A stretch of 64,000 nt of DNA from Platerodrilus igneus (GCA_036346225.1 JARFIW010000139.1:2852001-2916000), one strand, 5' to 3'; numbered from the stretch's first letter, positions 1-9,253 are shown. Notes: generated from the letters alone by a model not told the origin. Translations and numbers: made by a program.

Positions 1-160
1 TGACGAAATAAACAAAGGATGGATTACTGGTTCAGAAGCATCCGAAATCTACAATGTTCCAAAAGCTACACTCTATACGAAACTCAGATCAAAAGAAAAT
101 CGTGTGCAAAATTTGGATATGTATACTACACATTTGCCAATTAAAAGGAGGAAAAAGTGA
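1..160 (+). CDS. Pipsqueak-type HTH protein, C-terminal part (copy 1, cut by window edge)
   Basis: The open frame starts at the window edge and ends at TGA 158-160, giving the last 52 residues. It matches the C-terminus of the complete minus-strand copy at 10034-10468. It holds the second half of an HTH_psq-like domain (GWITGSEASEIYNVPKATLY) and a basic tail ending KRRKK. HTH_psq domains bind DNA in pipsqueak and CENP-B-like proteins and are common in transposable elements. Here it may regulate the element or bind its termini, which is inference. The rest of the gene lies left of the window. Confidence 0.75.
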   Translation, partial: DEINKGWITGSEASEIYNVPKATLYTKLRSKENRVQNLDMYTTHLPIKRRKK

Positions 161-164
161 CTTT

Positions 165-183
165 TGTGTGTGTGTGTGTGTGT
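165..183. repeat. (TG)n microsatellite in 3' UTR
   Basis: A short TG run lies directly after the stop codon of the HTH gene. The same run, as (CA)n, follows the stop of the mirror copy at about 10013-10028. Confidence 0.9.
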
Positions 184-624
184 ATTAGTTTTAATGAATA
201 AAAATATATTTCTATGTGAAGTGTACCTGTTAAGTATTTGAATTGAAATATAAATATTGTTTCAAACGTTTTGGGTTTTATTTATATATAATGGTATTGT
301 TAGGATACAATTACTCGGAAGCAGTAGCAGAATCTTGGTTTATGTAATATCATAGAAGTTGAAAAAAAACAAAAAACTAAAAGGTATGTTTCAAACACGT
401 AGTTGTACTCATTTCTATTAAAATTAAATGTAGCGCTCTTTGTTATAATTCTTTTCATAAGAACTTAGATACCCATTTCAGTTGCGTGGACATTTGAAAA
501 ATTAAACAATACCAATGTATGCTTTATATTTTAAAACATAAACAAGCTAATATATACAAAAATAATTTCTAAATTCACATCATTCATTTCTTATGATAAC
601 AGTTGTTGTGGTTAAATTTTTATT
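184..624. other. AT-rich intergenic region between convergent genes (copy 1)
   Basis: The HTH gene (+) and the small CxxC gene (-) converge here. The stretch holds AATAAA-like signals (AATAAA near 197) but no ORF or other structure I can support. It is duplicated at about 9573-10010. Confidence 0.5.
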
Positions 625-885
625 TTAAAACTTACAATTTAGTATATATTCCATTTGAATATCTGCCAACAGTTTTATAAACCCCATCTCCTCGATTATT
701 TCCATAAAATCATCCAGATCCTCAGGCATTGCTAACACAGCAGTACAGTGCCGTATTGCTTCCTCGTATGACTGACACATAAGACATTTTTCTCCTTCTA
801 TCGAAAAGCATTGCCCACATTCTGCTTTTTTTACTCGTAGAGCATTGCGAAATCTTCGAATAACCTCTCCAAAGTCTTTATACAT
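625..885 (-). CDS. Small CxxC...CxxC putative zinc-binding protein (copy 1, better preserved)
   Basis: This is an 86-residue ORF with an ATG start at 885-883. Residues 23-26 and 34-37 are two CxxC pairs (CGQC and CLMC), the usual spacing of a small zinc ribbon or knuckle. A largely acidic, leucine-rich C-terminal half follows. A TATA box lies about 65 nt upstream at 949-957. I do not recognise the family. In the mirror copy (9315-9572) run-length changes shift the frame across the first CxxC pair, so only this copy keeps both. A short zinc protein near a packaging ATPase would suit a virus-like element, but its role is unknown. Confidence 0.55.
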   Translation of the reverse strand: MYKDFGEVIRRFRNALRVKKAECGQCFSIEGEKCLMCQSYEEAIRHCTAVLAMPEDLDDFMEIIEEMGFIKLLADIQMEYILNCKF

Positions 886-948
886 ATTTGTTATATTGTC
901 TCTTTAAACCGTACAATCAACAAATAATAACTTCTACGCGAACAGTCC

Positions 949-957
949 TTTTATATG
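949..957 (-). promoter_or_regulatory. TATA box of the small CxxC gene (copy 1)
   Basis: The minus strand reads CATATAAAAGG about 65 nt before the start codon. The mirror copy has CATATAAAGG, one A shorter. Confidence 0.6.
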
Positions 958-1212
958 AGCTACTCCTATTCGGATATGTACCGATTGCACCCGATTTGTG
1001 TGCACGCACGAAGCAACAGGTAGGGAATGTATTCTATGAACAAAATCATTACATTTCTTAAGAAAAATGCTAAGGACTTTAAAAATAATTATAACTCTTG
1101 TTAGACCTCTAGCCTCCGGATAAACGTTATTATTTTAGGTTGTGTCACTGTTTTCTGAATCAACTTCCTACACACTTTTCCTAAACTATGCGTATCAATT
1201 GGGGGTTATACT

Positions 1213-1560
1213 TTACTCCATAACCGACTTGTATATATCTTCGTATTCGTCTCTAGCTAACACGTCCGTATAATAAAGATGTACAGGCTCGTCGTCAACT
1301 GGTAACTTAATCTTTTTTTAAAAAACTAGTCTTTGTTTTCAAGTTTAACCCTTGTTGTACGTGTAAGGATTCTTTCCGCTATTCCTTGTGACTAGGAATC
1401 GGTAATTTTGCAAGGGATCAATCAATTGTTTGTGCACCTCTTCGATTTGTAGAGATGTAGCGTCTCCCTTTTTGTATACCGCAAAGTTCTTTCGTACAGA
1501 ATCCTGCATAAAATGAAGCTTACGTTTATTTACAATAAAATTGTTAACGTTCGTCATCAT
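1213..1560 (-). pseudogene. Unidentified short gene downstream of the ATPase (copy 1, broken)
   Basis: An open stretch from 1560 to 1345 (71 residues, basic, with a KQLIDPL motif near the middle) is followed in another frame by a short acidic C-terminal stretch ending at 1213-1215. The two may be one gene broken by a frameshift in a T/A run near 1313-1321. It follows the ATPase in the same orientation, so the two may share a transcript. I do not recognise the family. The position beside the ATPase suggests a structural or assembly protein in Polinton-like elements, by inference only. Confidence 0.4.
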
Positions 1561-1595
1561 GAAACTTTGGATGAGAACTAACTTTTTGAATAATG

Positions 1596-2472
1596 TTAAA
1601 CATTTATATACTCGTCGAAATTCTTCCTATATCGACCATTATCCAAATCAAAATCTTTCACAACAGTTATAAAATTATGTTTTGAGTCACCCCAACACTG
1701 TAAACACATTTCTTTAAATTTCGGATATGTCATGTCACCACTTATATGATCCGAAAAGATATGTCCGAGATTGGTTTCATCCTGTTTCCATAATGCGATT
1801 ACATTGGCGTTATCTCTGAGTCTATGTTTTAAGGCACTAGCGTAAGTTTGACATAGATAGAACGAATCTATTGCTTTATGTCGACCGAACGAGAAAAACT
1901 GTGTGATTTTACTTTGCTCGTTTGCAGGTATATCATCGAAAACCATAATTGAATCTTCTTTGGTATCTCCGGGTTCAATCAAATCATCGTAATTTTCAAA
2001 CTCATGGTACCCAATTTCTTCTTTTAATGGTGTAAAACGTTTCTTAACAATTCGTATTTCGGTTGATACAAACTCTTCGAAAATACATAGACATTTTGAA
2101 ATCTAAGACCGTTCTCGTGCAAGATCAGAGATATTAAAGCGTTGGTCTTCCCACAACTCGATGGTCCCACGAATATAGCTCGTATGTTAGACGGGAACAA
2201 AGGACCATGTTTACCATCCTCTTTTGCATTAGCAATAGCAAAGTTATCATAATTCTGTATAGGTATTTTAACTTCTGGTATAACATCTCTGGATGCATCG
2301 TTGGAATTATGTAATTTCTTCACGTTCTGCAACCTTTAACATATCTGCATAACGTTGTTCTAGGTACATTATATTTTTTACTAGCAGCGTAGAAACTCGA
2401 GCCATACAGGATATCCTCTGCTGCTTTTGTAATAGATTGTTTGGAGCACCACTGATTGCTTGAATGCGACAT
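1596..2472 (-). pseudogene. HTH + FtsK/A32-type packaging ATPase (copy 1, broken)
   Basis: This is the mirror copy of 7727-8604; see that entry for domains. The start codon is at 2472-2470. It has two breaks. A 3-A run near 2336 (4 A in the right copy) shifts the frame just after the HTH domain. A second break near 2015-2024, shared with the right copy, separates the Walker A part (2332-2024) from the Walker B part (1982-1596). Sharing the second break means it predates the duplication, or that the frame is read through in some way. The HTH break is unique to this copy. Confidence 0.7.
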
Positions 2473-2519
2473 CTTTTGAAAAATGTCTTACTATAACTAA
2501 GCTCAACCCAAAACTAGTT

Positions 2520-2529
2520 CCTTATATAC
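2520..2529 (-). promoter_or_regulatory. TATA box of ATPase gene (copy 1)
   Basis: The minus strand reads GGTATATAAG about 50 nt upstream of the ATPase start. It lies between the start and the E-box array, as in the right copy. Confidence 0.6.
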
Positions 2530-2548
2530 CAAATTTAATCTCCCTGCT

Positions 2549-2741
2549 CACATAACCACATGACCATATGACCATATGACCACATGACCACATGACCATA
2601 TGACCACATGACCACATGACCATATGACCACATGACCACATGACCATATGACCACATGACCATATGACCACATGACCACATGACCATATGACCACATGAC
2701 CACATGACCATATGACCACATGACCACATGACCATATGACC
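2549..2741. repeat. 24 x 8-bp tandem array of E-box-like sites (copy 1)
   Basis: This 193-bp array is built from 8-bp units TCATATGG and TCATGTGG (complement on this strand), mostly in a 24-bp higher-order pattern. Each unit contains CATATG or CATGTG, which fit the CANNTG E-box. It lies between the terminal hairpin and the ATPase TATA box and is the same length as the right-hand array. Confidence 0.9.
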
Positions 2742-2848
2742 TAATTGCTTTTTAATGAGTTTTCTCATTAAAAACCCGTTAGCACTAATTGCTTTTTAAT
2801 GAGTTTTTCCATTGAAAACCAAGTGTGGACCTAGGTTAGATAAAAGGA

Positions 2849-2900
2849 AAAATTAATAGGTTAGGTCAGCGCCGCGGCGCTGACCTAACCTATTAATTTT
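2849..2900. repeat. Terminal palindrome (hairpin) of virus-like element, copy 1
   Basis: A 52-bp perfect palindrome is centred at 2874/2875 with the GC-rich core GCGCCGCGGCGC. The copy-2 hairpin is 70 bp, so 9 bp of the inner side are missing here, where the MULE remnant abuts. The flanks contain GGTTAGG, reminiscent of the insect TTAGG telomere unit, which may be chance. Confidence 0.9.
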
Positions 2901-3810
2901 GAGTCATTTGGGTTTCCTTCTACACCTTGGCTTTTATAATATAACATTGGGCAGTCGCTTCCTAAGTTCATCATCTCCTGTACCCAGAGCCGTACGCTAA
3001 TTGCATCATTTAGGTGACGTTTCACACCATACTCAATATTGAAGTCCCTAAAAATATTGTGCATATCTTTTGTTTCTAACAACAAAATGCAATTTCTGCT
3101 TTACTCTCTTTACTTAAAAAAACTCAACCAATATCGTTGGTATGTCCAACATGAGTTGTCCAGAAGTCTACTGCAACAGACCCATCGTTCTTTATCGTCG
3201 CTTCCATTCTTGAGGGACAAACACTTCCAATTTTATTAGTGCCTGTGCTTTTTAAGCTTCTAAAACCCTTGCCTTTTGGAATGTAGTTGTACGATCGATG
3301 GCAATTATAGTACTCCTTTTTGGTGCCATCAGACAATAATTTAGTTGAAGTGTTAAGTATATACATTGCCAAAGATTATTCATGTTCTTGGTTTTTCCAG
3401 TTTTTGAACTCTGTTGAACAGAATAAAATTAGTATATAATTAACACTTTGCATAATAATCTTCAAACCTAATTGTGAATTAAAATGTAGTTGATCAAGTT
3501 TAGTTTCAATTTGATGTTCATTTGCCAAATGTTGTCGAAGTTTTTTATATCCCTTTAGATGTGTTGTACAATTTTCATAAAAGCACTTAATTCTTGACGA
3601 GTTGAGAATTATTGAAATACTTTTATGAACAGTTCTGCAACGACGACGTAAAGTTGCTTTACTGGTCAAGGATTTGCCACATGTATCACACAAAAATTTA
3701 CTAGTTAAAGTAACTGGTTTCCTATATTCAAAATTATGAATCTTTCTTAAATGGGCATACAAATTCTTCTTTTGTGTAAACTCAAAACCACAATCTTCGC
3801 AAGAATTCAT
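2901..3810 (-). pseudogene. MULE-like (C2H2 + FAR1-type) transposase, N-terminal remnant
   Basis: Reading leftward from ATG 3810, a 144-residue ORF carries C2H2-like fingers (CEDCGFEF near residue 4, CDTCGKS near 42, CFYENC near 76; the middle one lacks a normal first His). A TAA at 3378-3376 interrupts the frame. The same frame then continues with a FAR1-like block (YYNCHRSY, KSTGTNKIG, HVGHTND), and after another break with RDFNIEYG and KRHLNDAISV. This order matches insect MULE-type transposase or SWIM-zinc-finger ORFs, from memory of the family. The DDE and SWIM parts are absent because the gene stops at the left hairpin. It is non-functional. Confidence 0.7.
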
Positions 3811-4729
3811 TTTTACACCTCGTTTACAACTAACACGATAAACAAAATTAATAGGTAATTTCCATGGATCTCATTCACTATATGTAAACAAAAAAAATTA
3901 CGTAACCTCAATCTGTTAACAACTGTCATTACAGCCGCGTTATTTCTACCGCGAGACGCTCGTTTAATTAAAGTTACCGTTTAAAAATTTTGTATGTTGG
4001 CAGTTTGAGTTCTGGTAAATAGTTATTAACCAGACATATGAACTACTGAGGTTATATTCTTCTTCTTCGTTCTTGTTGGCCTTCAGCTGGGAAGCAAGCA
4101 GCTACCGTGATTTAGTTGGATTTCAGTGGTATGTACAGGAAAGGGTGTACCTTTAATGAGTGCGTCTAGTTCATCTCATGCCCTCGCTTTTCTTCACTAG
4201 TTGTATTTCCTGGATGCTCAGGGTGTGGGAATGTATAAGATCTTAAGGGTAGTAAATAAGGAATCTGCAAACGGATTAAATTTTTAGATTACTTGCTCTT
4301 ACAAACGCCATAACTATTTTAATTACAGTTCATGCGGTTGGACTGTTACTGCAAGCAGGTATATGGGTTCATTAGGAAAATTTACAAGGTGATCGTATAA
4401 AACCCTACAGTGAATTATGTTGTTAGAACATGCAAATAATATGATTTAAATAACCCACTTCTCCGCAGGAGTACTTGTTCAAAATGCCAATCTTGCGAGG
4501 TGGCTTGGTGTACACTACAGCAATGTTGTGACTTGATCCAGCATATTGTTGCGAGTTACTATTAGGCAACCCGTCAAACACACAAGCGCCGTAGGTTCTG
4601 CATAGTCTCCAGGATTCGAGAATTCTTCTAGCAATCAAACACACAAAACGCCGCCAGCACTGTTTATTCTCAATGGACCGGGAAGCTTCTCGTAATTACT
4701 GGAGGATGAGTCGTATCTTTTATTCAGAG
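3811..4729. other. Spacer without recognisable genes
   Basis: Nothing supportable was found. The 4075-4250 part is less AT-rich and looks like decayed repeat. The minus-strand ORF 4423-4644 has no recognisable motif. Confidence 0.4.
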
Positions 4730-4777
<48 letters not shown>

Positions 4778-4787
4778 TATATATATA
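4730..4787. repeat. (TA)n tract
   Basis: An impure AT/TA dinucleotide run of about 58 nt with occasional AAA interruptions. The LTR-like sequence starts directly after it. Confidence 0.95.
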
Positions 4788-4994
4788 AGACCGCTAATAA
4801 ATGCAAGGGTCAGTCGATACCAGAATGACTAATATAAATTATATCGTGTAACGTTCAATAGTATACATAAATGTTATATTAAGTGCACGTGTCTAATGTA
4901 CATGCAGCTTGTAGAATACATAAATAGAAGTGTAATAAATAAATAGTTGTGTTAGTGTTGTTAATAAACCTATGGTTAAGAAGTTAGTTTAAGA

Positions 4995-5166
4995 AGATAT
5001 TAGTGCTTGTAAATTCATTAGTGTAATAGTGCTTCATTGTTAAGTGGACTGAAACATCTACAAATAAGGCATATACTGTTAATTAGACTTGTGAACAGTG
5101 AGTAATAAAGACTCTTGTTATTACTTGTTTAAAATTAGAAAAACGCGGTAGTAGTAGCCCGCTTCA
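4995..5166 (+). repeat. Direct repeat: end of 5' LTR
   Basis: 172 bp, about 97% identical to 5439-5611 by eye. The differences are small indels and A/G changes near the GAAAC and AGAAAAAC stretches. It ends immediately before the PBS-like CTGGTGTCAG. Confidence 0.85.
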
Positions 5167-5243
5167 CTGGTGTCAGTTGTGTGATTAATTTAAAAGAAAA
5201 ACAAAACAAAATACAAGTCCAAAGACATTTAAGTAGTTTATAT

Positions 5244-5447
5244 ATGCCAGTTACAAGAAGTCAAAGTAAGATGGACGCAGAAACGTTAATGAATCACCTA
5301 AAGGATTTTAAATCCAGTATGGAAGAGAGGTCGGCTAAACTGGAGGTGACACTAAATAAAAACGTAGTGAGGGCAGTTGAACTGGAATCAAACCTTACCG
5401 AAAAGTTTAGTGAAAATGTTAAGAAAATGGAAAAGTTGAGATATTAG
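5244..5447 (+). pseudogene. Gag-like N-terminal fragment
   Basis: An ORF from ATG 5244 begins MPVTRSQSK, a start often seen in gag proteins of insect LTR elements. A charged, coiled-coil-like stretch of about 55 residues follows. It runs into LTR sequence at 5439 and stops, so it is a truncated, non-functional fragment. Confidence 0.5.
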
Positions 5448-5611
5448 TGCTTGTAAATTCATTAGTGTAATAGTGCTTCATTGTTAAGTGGACTGAAAAC
5501 TTCTACAAATAAGGCATATACTGTTAATTAGACTTGTGAACAGTGAGTAATAAAGACTCTTGTTATTACTTGTTTTAAATTAGAGAAACGCGGTAGTAGT
5601 AGCCCGCTTCA
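5439..5611 (+). repeat. Direct repeat: end of 3' LTR
   Basis: Second copy of 4995-5166. It begins at the internal-deletion junction and ends ...GCTTCA, followed by ATATAG. Confidence 0.85.
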
Positions 5612-6253
5612 ATATAGTAGTCATATTACCTCTTGTTAAATTTTTGATGTTTTTAAACCATGGAGTTTGTAGAGGCTCGTTGGACCCTTTTTAGTTTGTT
5701 TGTGCTTTCCATTTCTCAATCCACATTTTGCTGATTTGCTTTTTCGAAAGTAGCGTTAGTTCATGGTGTTCAACTTTAGGGTTCACGGAGAAAAGGTTGT
5801 GTATTGGGTTTTTTGCTAGGGCTATTGTATTGCCCCCAATTGAAGTGTGGCTTGGGGTTCACATTAAGACGATTTTAAACCTTTCCTCTTTAATTGATTA
5901 AACAACTTAGTGAAAGATGTTCTTACAGATCTGCTTTTCTGACACTTCTCCATATTGAATGTTACGAAAAAAAACCGTTCTGTCACGGTCGTCAAATGTG
6001 AGAACTGCTTCGCTTTGTCTTCAATGTTCCAGTGTAAGAAACGATCGATGTAAATAAGAATCTTTATTAACTCAAAACACAATACCAATATCCTCTTTAC
6101 AATGGAAAAGCAAAAGCATAAACTGACTGACAAATAGCAAACTTGACAACTTTTTATTATGAGATACTAAACCTACTCTCATTTTAAAATAGACAATTTG
6201 AATAAGTGTTTTTCACAGTAGCAACTGCAGTCTTGCATAATATTGCAATAGAC
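5612..6253. other. No recognised gene
   Basis: A minus-strand open stretch at 5864-6133 has a serine- and lysine-rich C-terminus that could be a retroelement gag relic, but no diagnostic motif is visible. Confidence 0.3.
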
Positions 6254-6843
6254 ATGAATGAAAGTATACCTCATAAATGGTTAGAGGATGATTTACCAGA
6301 ATTGCACAACAAAGACGGTGTTAATTTAGGACCGCAATTTAGATAATTATTAATTAAGCAACACTTTGCATGTCTAATGTGATGTATTATGGAAAGGTTT
6401 CATTTCAAAAAAAGAAATCAACAATTATGTATTATATAAAAGATATAATGTATGAATCAACGGATCTAGGATCCTATGTGGTTATGATTGAAAAAGGATA
6501 AAACACTGAAAAATATCATCCAATGGCAATGGGAGAAACTTTAGCTAACGCCAACATAGAAGGAATTAGAAAGATAAAAACAAGGCATTAACAAAATCTC
6601 CAGCGAATTTATAACTTCAGAAGCAGCAAACACATTCTTAAAAAACGAACAAATGCAAAAAATAGAATATAAACGCATTATTCCGGTGAATATGATTACA
6701 TGTAAGGGTCTTGGAAGGGGAATTTATAAGGACATAACGAAAAAAAAACTCCTTAAATACACTAAATCTAAATATCAAATACTGGCTGCCAGAAGGTCTT
6801 ACGGTTTCCCGCGTTTCATAATATTGCGCAATCGTTTACTATA
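6254..6843 (+). pseudogene. Jockey-type LINE ORF1 (nucleic-acid-binding) remnant
   Basis: Starting near ATG 6254, broken frames contain LGSYVVMIEKG, YHPMAMGETLANANIEGI, NKISSEFITSEAANTFL and IIPVNMITCKGLGRGI, in that order. This series resembles the RRM-like ORF1 protein of insect jockey/X-element-type LINEs, which coats the retrotransposon RNA. The last part (6653-6841) is open. There are several stops and shifts, and no zinc knuckles or ORF2 follow. The sequence ends before 6850, so it is an old truncated copy. Confidence 0.6.
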
Positions 6844-7289
6844 ACATGATTACGCGGCAAATTACGCGACAATTGTATCAAATACCAAACACGTTAAAAT
6901 GATACAATTCTCAATTTACAATATAAATAAAGCAATGTACTCACTTAAATCGCAACTTAGATATATCCCAGGGCCATCTCTTTGTGGATCCATCACGCCG
7001 TCGTTGAGCCAGATTTATTCGTCCATTCTCCTTTCTTGCTCGTAGGTAGGGCAAGAAAGATACAGGCAGAGGTACGATTAGGCAAGATAAAATACGGGTA
7101 CCTACATCTTAAAAAAAGAGAAAAGATACACCACGACACAGGTAGCTGTTCTCGGCTTCAGGCCTCGTAATCTAATCGCTAATGACGTCGTATCACACAC
7201 CACACACTTGCGCCATTCACTCCGCGTCTGCGCATTTTTTTGCGCAAACGCAACTGTCCGGAATAACGGAAATTAACACGTTTATTTGA
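6844..7289. other. Spacer between LINE remnant and right hairpin
   Basis: No gene is seen. A GC-richer part at 7175-7260 contains GCGCATTTTTTTGCGC, a short hairpin. Confidence 0.4.
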
Positions 7290-7359
7290 ATAAAAGGAAA
7301 AATTAATAGGTTAGGTCAGCGCCGCGGCGCTGACCTAACCTATTAATTTTTCCTTTTAT
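7290..7359. repeat. Terminal palindrome (hairpin), copy 2
   Basis: A perfect 70-bp palindrome (35-bp arms, no loop) is centred at 7324/7325. The core is GCGCCGCGGCGC, the flanks are TGACCTAACC and its complement, and the outer part is AT-rich. I checked base pairing position by position; it fails first at 7289/7360. Self-complementary ends of this kind are typical of hairpin-ended linear genomes such as parvoviruses and bidnaviruses and are not what I expect at a Polinton terminus. Confidence 0.95.
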
Positions 7360-7391
7360 CTAACCTAGGTCCACACTTGGTTTTCAATGGA

Positions 7392-7457
7392 AAAACTCAT
7401 TAAAAAGCAATTAGTGCTAACGGGTTTTTAATGAGAAAACTCATTAAAAAGCAATTA
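7392..7457. repeat. 22-bp direct repeats with embedded stem-loop next to the terminus
   Basis: AAAACTCATTAAAAAGCAAT plus TA occurs at 7392-7413 and 7436-7457. The interval forms a stem-loop with an 11-bp stem (TTTTTAATGAG, 7425-7435, with 7440-7450) and an AAAA loop. The position between hairpin and iterons would suit a replication or packaging signal, by inference. The left arm has the same structure at about 2742-2808. Confidence 0.8.
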
Positions 7458-7650
7458 GGTCATATGGTCATGTGGTCATGTGGTCATATGGTCATGTGGT
7501 CATGTGGTCATATGGTCATGTGGTCATGTGGTCATATGGTCATGTGGTCATATGGTCATGTGGTCATGTGGTCATATGGTCATGTGGTCATGTGGTCATA
7601 TGGTCATGTGGTCATGTGGTCATATGGTCATATGGTCATGTGGTTATGTG
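7458..7650. repeat. 24 x 8-bp tandem array of E-box-like sites (copy 2)
   Basis: Units are GGTCATAT and GGTCATGT, largely in the order AT, GT, GT (24 bp). Each unit border creates CATATG or CATGTG. The array ends 20 bp before the TATA box of the ATPase gene. It opens a spurious repetitive reading frame, which I do not treat as coding. Confidence 0.9.
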
Positions 7651-7668
7651 AGCAGGGAGATTAAATTT

Positions 7669-7680
7669 GGTATATAAGGA
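7669..7680 (+). promoter_or_regulatory. TATA box of ATPase gene (copy 2)
   Basis: GGTATATAAGGA lies 47 nt before ATG 7727, directly downstream of the E-box array. Confidence 0.65.
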
Positions 7681-7726
7681 ACTAGTTTTGGGTTGAGCTT
7701 AGTTATAGTAAGACATTTTTCAAAAG

Positions 7727-8604
7727 ATGTCGCATTCAAGCAATCAGTGGTGCTCCAAACAATCTATTACAAAAGCAGCAGAGGATATCCTGTATGGCTC
7801 GAGTTTCTACGCTGCTAGTAAAAAATATAATGTACCTAGAACAACGTTATGCAGATATGTTAAAAGGTTGCAGAACGTGAAGAAATTACATAATTCCAAC
7901 GATGCATCCAGAGATGTTATACCAGAAGTTAAAATACCTATACAGAATTATGATAACTTTGCTATTGCTAATGCAAAAGAGGATGGTAAACATGGTCCTT
8001 TGTTCCCGTCTAACATACGAGCTATATTCGTGGGACCATCGAGTTGTGGGAAGACCAACGCTTTAATATCTCTGATCTTGCACGAGAACGGTCTTAGATT
8101 TCAAAATGTCTATGTATTTTCGAAGAGTTTGTATCAACCGAAATACGAATTGTTAAGAAACGTTTTACACCATTAAAAGAAGAAATTGGGTACCATGAGT
8201 TTGAAAATTACGATGATTTGATTGAACCCGGAGATACCAAAGAAGATTCAATTATGGTTTTCGATGATATACCTGCAAACGAGCAAAGTAAAATCACACA
8301 GTTTTTCTCGTTCGGTCGACATAAAGCAATAGATTCGTTCTATCTATGTCAAACTTACGCTAGTGCCTTAAAACATAGACTCAGAGATAACGCCAATGTA
8401 ATCGCATTATGGAAACAGGATGAAACCAATCTCGGACATATCTTTTCGGATCATATAAGTGGTGACATGACATATCCGAAATTTAAAGAAATGTGTTTAC
8501 AGTGTTGGGGTGACTCAAAACATAATTTTATAACTGTTGTGAAAGATTTTGATTTGGATAATGGTCGATATAGGAAGAATTTCGACGAGTATATAAATGT
8601 TTAA
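7727..8604 (+). pseudogene. Pipsqueak-like HTH fused to FtsK/A32-type packaging ATPase (copy 2)
   Basis: The first open part (7727-8176) has an HTH at residues 13-50 (ITKAAEDIL, NVPRTTLCRYVKR), then an acidic linker, then Walker A GPSSCGKT at about residues 109-116. The second part (open to 8604) is in another frame and has Walker B SIMVFDDI, FSFGRHK, and a C-terminal WKQDETNLGHIF...MTYPKFKEMC...GRYRKNF series. Together they match the genome-packaging ATPases of Polintons, adintoviruses and related DNA viruses (HerA/FtsK superfamily). The break lies near 8150-8165, in ...TTGTTAAGAAACG, and is present in both arms. The N-terminal HTH keeps its frame only in this copy. Packaging ATPases normally lack such a domain. 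Confidence 0.75.
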
Positions 8605-8641
8605 CATTATTCAAAAAAAGTTAGTTCTCATCCAAAGTTTC

Positions 8642-8989
8642 ATGATGACGAACGTTAACAATTTTATTGTAAATAAACGTAAGCTTCATTTTATGCAGGA
8701 TTCTGTACGAAAGAACTTTGCGGTATACAAAAAGGGAGACGCTACATCTCTACAAATCGAAGAGGTGCACAAACAATTGATTGATCCCTTGCAAAATTAC
8801 CGATTCCTAGTCACAAGGAATAGCGGAAAGAATCCTTACACGTACAACAAGGGTTAAACTTGAAAACAAAGACTAGTTTTTTAAAAAAAGATTAAGTTAC
8901 CAGTTGACGACGAGCCTGTACATCTTTATTATACGGACGTGTTAGCTAGAGACGAATACGAAGATATATACAAGTCGGTTATGGAGTAA
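8642..8989 (+). pseudogene. Unidentified short gene downstream of the ATPase (copy 2, broken)
   Basis: The ORF from ATG 8642 to 8857 codes for 71 residues, basic at the N-terminus. An acidic C-terminal piece (VDDEPVHLYYTDVLARDEY) is open in another frame up to TAA 8987. A 7-A run at 8880-8890 lies between them. Upstream, an alternative in-frame start at 8597 overlaps the ATPase end; it depends on a run of 7 A (5 in the left arm), so the true N-terminus is uncertain. Family not recognised. The place next to the ATPase suggests a virion-assembly or structural role, by inference. Confidence 0.4.
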
Positions 8990-9243
8990 AGTATAACCCC
9001 CAATTGATACGCATAGTTTAGGAAAAGTGTGTAGGAAGTTGATTCAGAAAACAGTGACACAACCTAAAATAATAACGTTTATCCGGAGGCTAGAGGTCTA
9101 ACAAGAGTTATAATTATTTTTAAAGTCCTTAGCATTTTCTTAAGAAATGTAATGATTTTGTTCATAGAATACATTCCCTACCTGTTGCTTCGTGCGTGCA
9201 CACAAATCGGGTGCAATCGGTACATATCCGAATAGGAGTAGCT
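8990..9243. other. Intergenic region upstream of small CxxC gene
   Basis: No ORF is seen. The 9180-9240 part is richer in G+C (GCGTGCACAC, ATCGGGTGCAATCGG) and may hold promoter elements. Confidence 0.4.
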
Positions 9244-9253
9244 CATATAAAGG
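9244..9253 (+). promoter_or_regulatory. TATA box of the small CxxC gene (copy 2)
   Basis: CATATAAAGG lies 62 nt before ATG 9315, followed by the purine-rich leader AAAGAGACAATATAACAA. Confidence 0.65.

Larger units (their letters stand above)
1..2900. repeat. Left arm of giant inverted repeat (virus-like element, copy 1)
   Basis: This arm is the reverse complement of 7290-10193, with position 1 matching 10193 and the palindrome centre at 2874/2875 matching 7324/7325. The arms are 2874 and 2869 nt, so they differ by only a few indels. The ones I located are A/T run-length changes near 814, 785, 1580, 950 and 2336. The arm carries the same gene series as the right copy in mirror image. Its outer end lies beyond the window, so the true arm length is unknown. 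Confidence 0.95.
4788..5611 (+). mobile_element. LTR-retrotransposon remnant with most of its interior deleted
   Basis: Two direct repeats (4995-5166 and 5439-5611) end at the same ...GCTTCA. The first is followed by CTGGTGTCAG, a primer-binding-site-like sequence of insect LTR elements. A gag-like start lies between them. The second copy lacks the LTR's first part, so the internal deletion joined the gag region directly to the middle of the 3' LTR. The 5' LTR start is uncertain, placed here after the TA tract. Target duplication could not be assigned. Confidence 0.6.

Noticed and set aside
2522..2768. Repetitive ORFs in both frames of the 8-bp array (also 7431-7677), giving HMVMWSCG-type repeats
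   Set aside because: The period of 8 bp keeps several frames open by chance; this is non-coding array sequence upstream of a TATA box.
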